Shown here: positions 6,568 to 13,186 of the stretch, piece after piece
Layout of the letters: each line of letters opens with the position of its first letter
Position numbering within the stretch: the stretch's first letter is position 1
NCBI GenBank assembly: GCA_947304365.1
Contig: CAMZAY010000008.1
Span: forward strand, 1-13,186
Source of the DNA: an uncultured Clostridia bacterium
GTDB lineage: Bacteria; Bacillota; Clostridia; Christensenellales; CAG-138
DNA: 13,186 nucleotides
Reading direction: 5' to 3'
Position numbers and translations under genes: made by a program
The notes under the pieces: generated by a model
Seen by the model: only the letters and a program-made list of their open reading frames with translations
What the model was told of the DNA's origin: nothing
Databases searched by the model: none

Positions 6568-8025
6568 ATGCTTCTTTCAGAGCTTGTAAAAGACACAGGT
6601 TTCCGCCTCGTCAATCCCGGCGCGGAGGACATCGACATAAAGAGGATCGAGTACGATTCGCGCCGCGTTAAGGAAGGCGCATTGTTCGGCTGCGTGGTCG
6701 GCACGTTCAAGGACGGTCACGATTATGCGGAGGGCGCGGTCAAAAACGGCGCCGCCGCGCTGATAGTCGATCACGAGCTGCCCCTCGGCGTGCCGCAGAT
6801 CGTCGCCCCCAACTCGAGGCGCGCCATGGCGGAGCTTGCGATGAAGCTCTACGGCTACCCCGCGAAGGAGCTGAAGATCATAGGCGTCACCGGCACGAAC
6901 GGCAAGACGACCACCACCTACATGATAAAATCCATTGCCGAGAAATGCGGCCTTAAGGTCGGCCTTATCGGCACGATACGCAATATAATCGGCGACAGGG
7001 TGATATCCACCCAGCGCACCACCCCCGAATCCACCGAGCTGCAGGAGATACTCCGCATGATGGCGGACGAGCACGTCGATCTCGTCGTTATGGAGGTAAG
7101 CTCGCACTCCCTCGATCAGGAGCGCGTTTACGGGCTTGAATTCGAGGTGGGCGGCTTTACGAACCTCACCCAGGACCATCTTGACTATCACAAGACATTC
7201 GAGAACTATCTTGCGGCGAAGCGCAAGCTCTTTGAAAGGAGCGCCTTCGCGGTGGTGAACGCCGACGATCCCTGGAGCGAGAAGCTCCTGAAGGGGCTCG
7301 ACATCCCCCGCATGACCTACGCCGTGAGGGAGCCCGCGGATATCTACGCGAACAATATAGAGATCTGCGTGCGGGACGTCGAATTCGACATGACCACACC
7401 GGAGGGCTCGGCGCATATCTCGGTGCCCATCCCCGGCCTCTTCAACGTGTTCAACGCCATGCTGGCGGCGGGCATATCGTTAAAGCTCGGCTTCCCGATG
7501 GATAAGATCGCGGAGGGGCTGAAGGACGTTTCGGGCGTCACCGGGCGCATGGAGGCGCTGCCCACGGAGGGGTTCCCCTTCTCCGTCATACTCGATTTCG
7601 CGCACACTCCCGACGGGCTCATCAATCTGCTCACCTCCGTGCGTGAATTCGCAAAGGGACGCGTCATTTCCGTATTCGGCTGCGGCGGCGACCGCGACCA
7701 CGCAAAGCGCCCCATAATGGGCGAAGCGGCGGGCAGGTATTCCGATTTCTGCGTTGTCACGTCGGATAACCCCCGCACGGAGGATCCCATGTCCATAATC
7801 GGCAACGTGCTCGACGGCGTGAACAAGACCGCCGTGGAATACGTGGTCATTCAGAACCGGCGCGAGGCGATAAAATACGCCCTTACCCACGCGAAGCCCA
7901 ACGACGTGGTCGTGCTTGCGGGCAAGGGACACGAAACATATCAGGAGATAAAGGGAGTCAAATATCCCTTTGACGAGAAGGTAGTCGTAGCTGAACTGCT
8001 CGACGAGATGCGCTCTAAACAATAA
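6568..8025 (+). CDS. murE: UDP-MurNAc-L-Ala-D-Glu--meso-diaminopimelate ligase MurE
   Basis: The cytoplasmic ATP-dependent ligase adds the third amino acid of the peptidoglycan stem peptide. The 485-aa protein is full length. It shows an N-terminal UDP-binding domain with YDSRRVKEGALF (29-40), the ATP loop GVTGTNGKTTTT (106-117), TTPESTELQ, MEVSSHSLDQERV, TNLTQDHLDYH, and AAKRKLF with the lysine that is carbamylated in Mur ligases. The C-terminal domain has DFAHTPDGL, GCGGDRDHAKR and DNPRTEDP (400-407). DNPR is the recognised signature for meso-DAP rather than lysine, so the wall is predicted to be DAP-type. The start has GGGAGG with good spacing. No murF follows; mraY starts 34 nt downstream. 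Confidence 0.97.
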   Translation: MLLSELVKDTGFRLVNPGAEDIDIKRIEYDSRRVKEGALFGCVVGTFKDGHDYAEGAVKNGAAALIVDHELPLGVPQIVAPNSRRAMAELAMKLYGYPAKELKIIGVTGTNGKTTTTYMIKSIAEKCGLKVGLIGTIRNIIGDRVISTQRTTPESTELQEILRMMADEHVDLVVMEVSSHSLDQERVYGLEFEVGGFTNLTQDHLDYHKTFENYLAAKRKLFERSAFAVVNADDPWSEKLLKGLDIPRMTYAVREPADIYANNIEICVRDVEFDMTTPEGSAHISVPIPGLFNVFNAMLAAGISLKLGFPMDKIAEGLKDVSGVTGRMEALPTEGFPFSVILDFAHTPDGLINLLTSVREFAKGRVISVFGCGGDRDHAKRPIMGEAAGRYSDFCVVTSDNPRTEDPMSIIGNVLDGVNKTAVEYVVIQNRREAIKYALTHAKPNDVVVLAGKGHETYQEIKGVKYPFDEKVVVAELLDEMRSKQ

Positions 8026-8059
8026 AGCCCCGAGCGCGGCTTTACGGAGGTAACGAAAG

Positions 8060-9085
8060 ATGACAGGACCCGTTCGTGAAATATTGGCGTTCATAGTTTC
8101 GGCTGCGATAGTGATGCTTATCGCTCCGTTCTTCATACCCATGCTGCGCCGCTTGAAATACGGTCAGGTGGAGCGCGAGGAGGGTCCCCATGCCCACTCC
8201 GCCAAGGAGGGCACTCCCTCGATGGGCGGGCTGATGTTCGTACTCGCGATAATCGCCGCGACGCTCGCCTTCTCCCGCTACAACATCGCGCTGTGGTACT
8301 CCGTGCCCGCGCTCATAATGATGGTCGGATTCGGGCTGGTCGGGTTCCTTGACGATTTCATAAAGGCAAAGAAGAAGCGCAACCTCGGCCTAAGGGCGTA
8401 TCAGAAGATAATCGGGCAGGTGCTCCTTGCGGCGGCGGTCGCCGTGTTCGCTTACAAATACATCGGCTCCGAGATATACTTCGCAAGCTTCAACGCGAAG
8501 ATCGACATCGGCTGGGGCTACATCCCCCTCGTAATGTTCACGGTCATCGCGATAGTAAACTCCACCAATCTTACCGACGGGCTCGACGGGCTTGCCTCCG
8601 GCGTGACGCTCATTTACTCGCTCGCCATGGCGGTCGTGTTCATATTCCTCTCCGGCGCGTTTGCGGAGGGCTTCGGCCACAAGGCGGCTTTTGAAGCGGA
8701 CGCGGCGGGCATGGAGTGCATGGCGGTGTTCTCGCTCGCGGTGGCGGGCGGCTGCCTCGGGTTCCTGTCGAAGAACAGCTACCCCGCCAAGGTGTTCATG
8801 GGCGATACCGGCTCCATGGCGCTGGGCGGCGCAATGTGCGCGATGGTGCTCTATTCAAGGCACCTCTTCCTCTTCCTGCTGATGGGCTGCTGCATAGTGG
8901 CTTCCGCCGTCAGCGTGGTTTTGCAGGTGGGCTCGTTCAAGCTCCGCCACGGCAAGAGGATATTCAAGATGGCTCCCCTTCACCATCATTTCGAGTTGAA
9001 GGGGCATCCGGAGACGAAGGTCGTCACCGGCTACATGATCGTGACGGCGCTTGCCTGCCTCGCCGCGCTCATGCTGTTTATCTGA
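8060..9085 (+). CDS. mraY: Phospho-N-acetylmuramoyl-pentapeptide transferase MraY
   Basis: This integral membrane enzyme transfers phospho-MurNAc-pentapeptide from UDP to undecaprenyl phosphate, making lipid I on the cytoplasmic face. The 341-aa protein has about ten hydrophobic segments and the full set of family motifs: KEGTPSMGGLMF (49-60), GFLDDFIKAKKKRNLGL (95-111) with the Asp98-Asp99 pair, NSTNLTDGLDGLASG (167-181), NSYPAKVFMGDTGSMALGG (239-257) and MAPLHHHFELKG (304-315) with the catalytic-site His triplet. GGAGG lies 9 nt before the ATG. Unusually, 226 nt of structured non-coding sequence separates it from murD, whereas other spacings in the operon are 35 nt or less. Confidence 0.97.
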   Translation: MTGPVREILAFIVSAAIVMLIAPFFIPMLRRLKYGQVEREEGPHAHSAKEGTPSMGGLMFVLAIIAATLAFSRYNIALWYSVPALIMMVGFGLVGFLDDFIKAKKKRNLGLRAYQKIIGQVLLAAAVAVFAYKYIGSEIYFASFNAKIDIGWGYIPLVMFTVIAIVNSTNLTDGLDGLASGVTLIYSLAMAVVFIFLSGAFAEGFGHKAAFEADAAGMECMAVFSLAVAGGCLGFLSKNSYPAKVFMGDTGSMALGGAMCAMVLYSRHLFLFLLMGCCIVASAVSVVLQVGSFKLRHGKRIFKMAPLHHHFELKGHPETKVVTGYMIVTALACLAALMLFI

Positions 9086-9098
9086 ACCAGTTAACTTT

Positions 9099-9257
9099 CG
9101 GCCGTTCGGTCTCAAGCCTCGTTGGAAACGTGTTTCACGTTGGCACTTGGTACGTTTCTTTGAGGCGAGGGATCGAAGCTTGCAAGGCTTTAAAGGGCGC
9201 TTGCAAAAGGAGAGTCAGCTTTTGCAAGCTCCCGCTCCCGCCGAACGGCCGCTTTTT
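9099..9257 (+). other. Structured intergenic element with 11-bp terminal inverted repeats, two hairpins and a T-tract
   Basis: Starting 13 nt after the mraY stop, CGGCCGTTCGG (9099-9109) is perfectly complementary to CCGAACGGCCG (9241-9251), enclosing about 130 nt. Inside, hairpin A pairs GCCTC (9116-9120) with GAGGC (9162-9166) and GAAACGT (9125-9131) with ACGTTTC (9152-9158). Hairpin B pairs GCTTGCAAAAG (9199-9209) with CTTTTGCAAGC (9219-9229), an 11-bp perfect stem with a 9-nt loop. A second copy of the hairpin B left arm, AGCTTGCAA (9177-9185), can compete for the right arm (9 bp with 9222-9230). The closing stem is followed by CTTTTT. As RNA this would fold as a junction closed by a stem with a U-tract, so it may act as a terminator or attenuator before murD-ftsW-ftsQ. 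As DNA it resembles a MITE: both ends are flanked by CTTT (9095-9098 and 9252-9255). No known riboswitch motif was recognised. Confidence 0.75.
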
Positions 9258-9311
9258 ATAACAAGAAAGCCGGATACAGGCGTTTCATAAATTTTTGCGA
9301 GAGGTGATAAC

Positions 9312-10697
9312 ATGGTCTGCGAAGCAAACGAAAAGAAGAAAACGGCTCTTATCGTCGGCATGGCGAAGAGCGGCATTTCCTCCGCAAAGTTGCTTTACCA
9401 AGCGGGCTACCGCGTGATAATCAACGATCTTAAATCCGAGATCCCCGGGCTTGAGGAGGCGCTTTGCGGCGTCGAGTACGAAAACAGGCTCGGCGTAGCT
9501 CCCGAGGCGCTTCTTGAAGGAGTGGATCTTATGGTGCTCTCCCCCGTCATACCGATATTCCGTCCGTTCGTCAAGCAGGCGATCGCGCAGGGCATAGAGG
9601 TGATAGGCGAGATCGAGCTCGGCTGGCGTTACTGCGACCGCGGCACGCGCTTCGTGTGCATCAGCGGCACAAACGGAAAGACCACCACGACCGCGCTCAC
9701 AGGCGAGATATTCAAAGCCGACTGCAGGATGAGGGCAGACGGTTCAAAAACATTCGTTCTCGGCAATATCGGTATCCCCATCACGGAGCACGCGCTGGAG
9801 ACGCGTTCCGGGGATACCGTTGTTGCGGAGACGGCTTCGCTGCAGCTTGAAAGCATAGTCGATTTCCGTGCGAACGCGGCGGGGCTCCTCAATATCACGG
9901 AGGATCACATCAACCGCTTCGGCTCGATGGAAGCATACATCGCCGCCAAGAAGCGTATGTTTGAAAACCAGACGGAGGACGATATCGCCGTGCTCAACGC
10001 CGACGATCCCATCGTGATGACCGTCAAAACGAGGGCGAGGGTGCTGCTCTTCTCCCGCCTGCACGAGGTGGCGAACGGCGCCTTCGTAAGGGACGGCATG
10101 ATAATCTACCGGAGGGGCTGCATCGAGGTCCCCGTTATAAAGGCGAACGAGCTCGGCATAATCGGCGCGCACAACCTTGAGAACGCGCTCTGCGCGGTCT
10201 GCCTCTCGCTCGGCATGGGCGTGAACATAAACGCGCTCCGCGAGACGCTCAAGACCTTCTCCGGTGTGGAGCACCGCATCGAGTTCACAAGGGTGCTCGA
10301 CGGAGTTACCTATTATAACGACTCGAAGGGGACCAACCCCGAATCCACCATAAAGGCGATCGAGGCGATGCGCCAGCCCGCCGTGCTGCTGCTCGGCGCG
10401 GGCAATTACGACAAGCAGTCCGATTACCGCCCGGTGTTCCGCGCCGCAAAGGGACGCGTGCGCGCCGCCGTAGTGAACGGCTCCAATACCGAGGCGATCA
10501 TGAAGGCCGCCGTCGAGGAGGGCTTTACAGAGATAGTCGCCGTGGGCGACGATTTCCGCGAGATGATACTCACCGCCAAGGGTCTTGCTCACGAGGGCGA
10601 CGCGGTGCTCCTCTCCCCCGCCTGCGCAAGCTGGGGCATGTTCACCGATTACGAGGAGCGCGGAAGGATATTCAAGGACATAGTTAATTCACTCTGA
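9312..10697 (+). CDS. murD: UDP-N-acetylmuramoyl-L-alanine--D-glutamate ligase MurD
   Basis: The cytoplasmic ATP-dependent ligase adds D-glutamate to UDP-MurNAc-L-Ala. The 461-aa protein has the N-terminal Rossmann-like domain (TALIVGMAKSGISSAKLL, 11-28), the ATP loop SGTNGKTTTT (118-127), GNIGIP (151-156), AETASLQLES (172-181), LLNITEDHINRF (192-203), AAKKRMFENQ (211-220) and NADDP. Its C-terminal domain has GAHNLENA, GVEHRIEF, YYNDSKGTNPEST, GAGNYDKQSDY and LLSPACASWGMF. AGAGGTGATAAC precedes the ATG. It lies downstream of the mraY-murD structured element, so its expression, and that of ftsW and ftsQ, may be set separately. No convincing promoter was found in the remaining 54 nt before the ATG. 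It ends 35 nt before ftsW. Confidence 0.96.
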   Translation: MVCEANEKKKTALIVGMAKSGISSAKLLYQAGYRVIINDLKSEIPGLEEALCGVEYENRLGVAPEALLEGVDLMVLSPVIPIFRPFVKQAIAQGIEVIGEIELGWRYCDRGTRFVCISGTNGKTTTTALTGEIFKADCRMRADGSKTFVLGNIGIPITEHALETRSGDTVVAETASLQLESIVDFRANAAGLLNITEDHINRFGSMEAYIAAKKRMFENQTEDDIAVLNADDPIVMTVKTRARVLLFSRLHEVANGAFVRDGMIIYRRGCIEVPVIKANELGIIGAHNLENALCAVCLSLGMGVNINALRETLKTFSGVEHRIEFTRVLDGVTYYNDSKGTNPESTIKAIEAMRQPAVLLLGAGNYDKQSDYRPVFRAAKGRVRAAVVNGSNTEAIMKAAVEEGFTEIVAVGDDFREMILTAKGLAHEGDAVLLSPACASWGMFTDYEERGRIFKDIVNSL

Positions 10698-10732
10698 TCT
10701 GCCGGCAGACGCCGGAAAGGAGCTTTTAAGGC

Positions 10733-11911
10733 ATGGAAACCGCCGCGACCGAAAAGAAGACCGAGAAGCGCGAAGTCAAACGCCATCATTTTGACTTCCC
10801 GTTCTTCATCGTGCTCATGCTCATCTCCGCCTTCGGGCTGGTGATGCTCTTTTCGGCGAGCTATTATTACGCCCAGACGAAATACGGCGACGGCACATAT
10901 TTCCTGAAACGCCAGCTCGTATTCTTCGCGGTCGGGCTCGCGGCGCTGCTCGTGCTCTCCTTTATCGATTACAGATATTACCGCAAGCTGGCGCTGCCCG
11001 GCTATATAGGCGTGTGCGTCGTGCTGATACTTACGCTCATCCCCGGGATAGGCGTTAAGATAAACGAAGCAAGGCGCTGGATCAACATCGCGGGCTTCCA
11101 GTTCCAGCCCTCCGAGATAGCCAAATTCGCGCTCGTGATAGCGCTCTCGACGGCGATATGCTCCAAGAAGCTCGTAATGCAGAGCTTTATACAGGGCGTC
11201 ATACCCTGTCTTCTGATACTCGCTCCCATAGCGGGGCTCATAGTGCTCCAGCCGAATTTCTCGATGGTCATCATACTCGCCGCGGTCACGTACGTCATGC
11301 TGTACCTGGGCGGCGTCCGCATGAGCCACAGGTTCCTGCTCGTCGTAGTTGGAGTGATACTCGGCATACTGGTGCTTTATCTGAAGAGCTACCGATCGAA
11401 CAGGATAAGCGCCTGGTGGAACCCGGAGGCAGATCCCACCGGCAGCAGCTATCAGGCGATACAGTCGCGCATTGCGCTCGGCAACGGCGGCCTGTTCGGG
11501 CAGGGGCTCAACTTCTCCCGTCAGAAGCTCAACTTCCTTCCCGAAAGGGAGAACGACTACATACTCGCGATAATCGGCGAGGAGCTCGGCTTCGTCGGCT
11601 GCCTCGCGCTGATATCGGGCTATGCTTTCCTCGTTTGGCGCGGCATTACGATAGCGCTGCGCTGCCGCGACCGCTTCGGCAGACTGCTTGCCGGCGGCGT
11701 GATATCGGTGCTCGCGATACAGGTGCTGATCAACGTCGGCGTCGTTACGAGCGCCATCCCCTCAACAGGACAGACGCTCCCATTCGTAAGCTACGGAGGC
11801 ACGTCTTTGATGGTCTTCCTTGCCGCGATGGGGATACTGCTGAATATTTCAAGATACACAGAGGTCGAGACCGAAAATGCCGATCGAGCGGAAAACAAAA
11901 CCGGCGGCTGA
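10733..11911 (+). CDS. ftsW: SEDS peptidoglycan glycosyltransferase FtsW
   Basis: FtsW polymerises lipid II into glycan strands at the septum together with its cognate class B PBP, here PbpB. The 392-aa protein has a charged N-tail and about ten membrane segments. SEDS motifs are ARRWINIAGFQFQPSEIAK (113-131), LQPNFSM (172-178), QSRIALGNGGLFGQGL (244-259), ERENDYILAIIGEELGFVG (271-289) with the essential-type Asp275, and GQTLPFVSYGGTSLM. Context in a dcw cluster next to ftsQ favours FtsW over RodA. A GGAG lies 10 nt before the ATG, in a 35-nt gap with a small CCGGC/GCCGG hairpin. Its last 35 nt overlap ftsQ. No murG follows, unlike most clusters. Confidence 0.96.
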   Translation: METAATEKKTEKREVKRHHFDFPFFIVLMLISAFGLVMLFSASYYYAQTKYGDGTYFLKRQLVFFAVGLAALLVLSFIDYRYYRKLALPGYIGVCVVLILTLIPGIGVKINEARRWINIAGFQFQPSEIAKFALVIALSTAICSKKLVMQSFIQGVIPCLLILAPIAGLIVLQPNFSMVIILAAVTYVMLYLGGVRMSHRFLLVVVGVILGILVLYLKSYRSNRISAWWNPEADPTGSSYQAIQSRIALGNGGLFGQGLNFSRQKLNFLPERENDYILAIIGEELGFVGCLALISGYAFLVWRGITIALRCRDRFGRLLAGGVISVLAIQVLINVGVVTSAIPSTGQTLPFVSYGGTSLMVFLAAMGILLNISRYTEVETENADRAENKTGG

Positions 11912-12959
11912 CCGTTCCAACAAGGGAACGAAGCCCAAAGCGCCCGCGAATAAGCGCGCGCAGGTTTATTCTGCCCGCGAGGACCGCTCCGGCGGGAGAT
12001 CGCCCATAGTGCATACCGCCGCAAGGAGCGAAGCCGTCCCCGTTAAGAAGACGCAGCCCGAATCGACCGATACGGTAAGGAGCTTCACCAAGGCCGGCTC
12101 CGCAGGGAAGGCGCCCGCGAGGAAGGCGCCCGCAAGGACGACGACGGCGCGCTTCAAGCCGCAGCTTTCGACCAGGCAGAAGCTGAGCCTTGCTGCGGTC
12201 GCGGCGGTGCTTCTGATCGCCGGTTTGCTGGTGGGCGGGTACTTCCTTACAAAGGTGAAAAGCATAACCGTCGCCGGGAACAGCCGCTATACCGCGGAGA
12301 CGATCATAAACCGCTCCGGGCTTTACACGGGCCGGAACATACTCGTCTACGACCTGGGCGAAGCGAAAAAGCGCATCGAGGAGGATCCCTACCTCATCTG
12401 CACGGGCATAAAGCGCGTATTCCCCTCCGGGCTTGAAATAGGCGTGAAGGAGCGCCGCGAGTACGGCGCGGTCGCCATGACGGGCGGCAATTACTGCGTG
12501 ATCGACGATACGGGCTACGTGCTCTCCGTCGGCAAGCGCGAAAGCCTTGACGGGCTGATACCCATTTACGGGCTGTCCTCGATGGGCTTCTCCGTGGGCA
12601 CGCGCATAGACATGGACAAATCGAAGCTGCGCCCCTACACCGTGATGGAGATGATCACGGCGCTTGGCGAGAACAGCTACAAGATACGCGAGATAGATAT
12701 CTCCAACGCCTCCAACGTAAAGCTCGTCACAACCGACGGAGTTACCGTGTACCTCGGCGATTCGGTCGATATCCCCTCGAAGATACAGCGCATGTTCAGG
12801 GCGCTCGCGAAGGTGGACCCCGCAAAGGCTTCCTATGCGATAGTGTACGTCAACACCTCCGGCACGACCGACCTGTCCTACCCCACGGCGGCGCCGACCG
12901 AAACGCCGGAGCCCGCCGAAACTCCGGAGCCGAGCGAGACTCCCTCCGGGAACGAATGA
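11877..12959 (+). CDS. ftsQ: Cell division protein FtsQ/DivIB with POTRA domain
   Basis: This bitopic division protein forms a complex with FtsL and DivIC/FtsB. The 360-aa product has a long cytoplasmic tail (1-103), strongly basic and rich in Lys, Ala and Pro, including two KAPAR units at 78-87. One membrane segment follows (about 104-125, AAVAAVLLIAGLLVGGYFL), then a POTRA domain (about 127-193, beginning VKSITVAGNSRYTAETI). The beta domain runs to about 330 and carries CVIDDTGYVLS. A tail of TPEP-type repeats (TETPEPAETPEPSETP) closes the protein. The ATG at 11877 lies inside the ftsW end (35-nt overlap) with GAGG 12 nt upstream, suggesting translational coupling. It is the last gene before the terminator. 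Family assignment rests on architecture, POTRA sequence and position. Confidence 0.9.
   Translation: MPIERKTKPAADRSNKGTKPKAPANKRAQVYSAREDRSGGRSPIVHTAARSEAVPVKKTQPESTDTVRSFTKAGSAGKAPARKAPARTTTARFKPQLSTRQKLSLAAVAAVLLIAGLLVGGYFLTKVKSITVAGNSRYTAETIINRSGLYTGRNILVYDLGEAKKRIEEDPYLICTGIKRVFPSGLEIGVKERREYGAVAMTGGNYCVIDDTGYVLSVGKRESLDGLIPIYGLSSMGFSVGTRIDMDKSKLRPYTVMEMITALGENSYKIREIDISNASNVKLVTTDGVTVYLGDSVDIPSKIQRMFRALAKVDPAKASYAIVYVNTSGTTDLSYPTAAPTETPEPAETPEPSETPSGNE
12108..12137 (+). repeat. 15-nt tandem repeat, two copies, inside ftsQ
   Basis: AAGGCGCCCGCGAGG (12108-12122) and AAGGCGCCCGCAAGG (12123-12137) are adjacent and differ at one base. Each encodes Lys-Ala-Pro-Ala-Arg in the cytoplasmic tail of FtsQ. 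The in-frame unit suggests tail growth by slippage. Confidence 0.8.
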
Positions 12960-13002
12960 GTTAATAACGCCCGCGAGAAAACCGGACGGGCCGCATTATA
13001 AG

Positions 13003-13052
13003 CCCTTGGGAGCTGCCCCGTGTAGACGCAGCATTGGGCAGCTCCCCAAAGG
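13003..13052. repeat. Inverted repeat with perfect 11-bp core after ftsQ
   Basis: GGGAGCTGCCC (13008-13018) pairs perfectly with GGGCAGCTCCC (13036-13046) around a 17-nt loop. The stem extends outward by CCTT/AAGG with two bulged bases. It lies about 50 nt after the ftsQ stop. Neither strand has a T-tract directly after it, so it is not a simple intrinsic terminator. It could stabilise the 3' end of the operon RNA or be a repeat element. Confidence 0.7.
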
Positions 13053-13088
13053 AAAAAACCGAACAGAAAACGTCCGAAAGCAGGGAAA

Positions 13089-13120
13089 ACGCTCCGGATT
13101 TGTTCCGTGCGTCTTTTTTT
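13089..13120 (+). terminator. Intrinsic terminator of the dcw operon
   Basis: ACGC (13089-13092) pairs with GCGT (13109-13112), and CGGA (13095-13098) pairs with TCCG (13104-13107), with a small internal loop and TTTGT as the apical loop. A C and seven Ts follow (13114-13120), then ATTATTTT. This closes the operon about 130 nt after the ftsQ stop and marks the end of the cluster, with no ftsA or ftsZ in the same transcript. Confidence 0.7.
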
Positions 13121-13186
13121 ATTATTTTCGGAAGGCGCTTTTAACGCGCAAAAATTCACCGTTTATTCAAAAAACAATCAAATATA

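Noticed and set aside
9116..9257. T-box or known riboswitch before murD
   Set aside because: TTGGTACG (9147-9154) faintly recalls part of a T-box, but the conserved T-box sequence, a specifier loop and an antiterminator are not evident.
9744..10592. Long minus-strand open frame opposite murD
   Set aside because: It is rich in His, Arg and Val with no domain resemblance, and murD on the other strand is complete.
11246..11269. FtsW motif LQPNFSM with Asn where many SEDS proteins have Asp, as a sign of inactivity
   Set aside because: This position varies in FtsW proteins, and the more critical Asp in ENDYILAIIGEELG is present.

Overview
The window carries most of a division and cell wall (dcw) cluster from a GC-rich Gram-positive-type bacterium, most likely an uncultured member of the Clostridia (Bacillota). 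The evidence is the order mraZ-rsmH-ftsL-pbpB-murE-mraY-murD-ftsW-ftsQ, a class B PBP with two C-terminal PASTA domains, a DivIB/FtsQ with a long basic cytoplasmic tail, strong AGGAGG-type ribosome binding sites, one TTG start, and good sigma-A type promoters. MurE has the DNPR motif of meso-diaminopimelate-adding enzymes. The lineage is an inference.

Layout. Positions 1-293 (minus strand, lower GC) hold the start of a small lipoprotein gene and the first codons of a probable second secreted protein. Both run off or near the left edge, and the reading frame between them is ambiguous. Positions 294-547 have no gene but hold a 10-bp perfect inverted repeat, an extended -10 promoter and a 17-nt direct repeat. 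Positions 548-2206 (minus strand) are a two-gene unit, maf followed by a divergent mreB-like gene that has lost key ATPase residues. Positions 2207-2447 are a divergent promoter region serving maf leftward and mraZ rightward. Positions 2448-12959 (plus strand) are nine tightly packed dcw genes. The only large internal gap is 9086-9311, between mraY and murD. It contains a striking 153-bp structured element with 11-bp terminal inverted repeats, two internal hairpins and a T-tract after the right arm. Positions 12960-13186 hold a near-perfect 11-bp inverted repeat followed by an intrinsic terminator that closes the operon.

How the genes work together. MraZ is the cluster's transcription regulator and RsmH methylates 16S rRNA. 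MurD and MurE add D-Glu and meso-DAP to the UDP-MurNAc peptide, and MraY moves the finished pentapeptide onto undecaprenyl phosphate to make lipid I. FtsW polymerises lipid II into glycan, PbpB crosslinks it at the septum, and FtsL and FtsQ/DivIB form the bitopic scaffold that activates FtsW-PbpB. The cluster is unusual in lacking murF (expected between murE and mraY), murG (expected between ftsW and ftsQ) and ftsA/ftsZ at its end.

The items most worth a second look are the mraY-murD structured element and the degenerate MreB-like protein.
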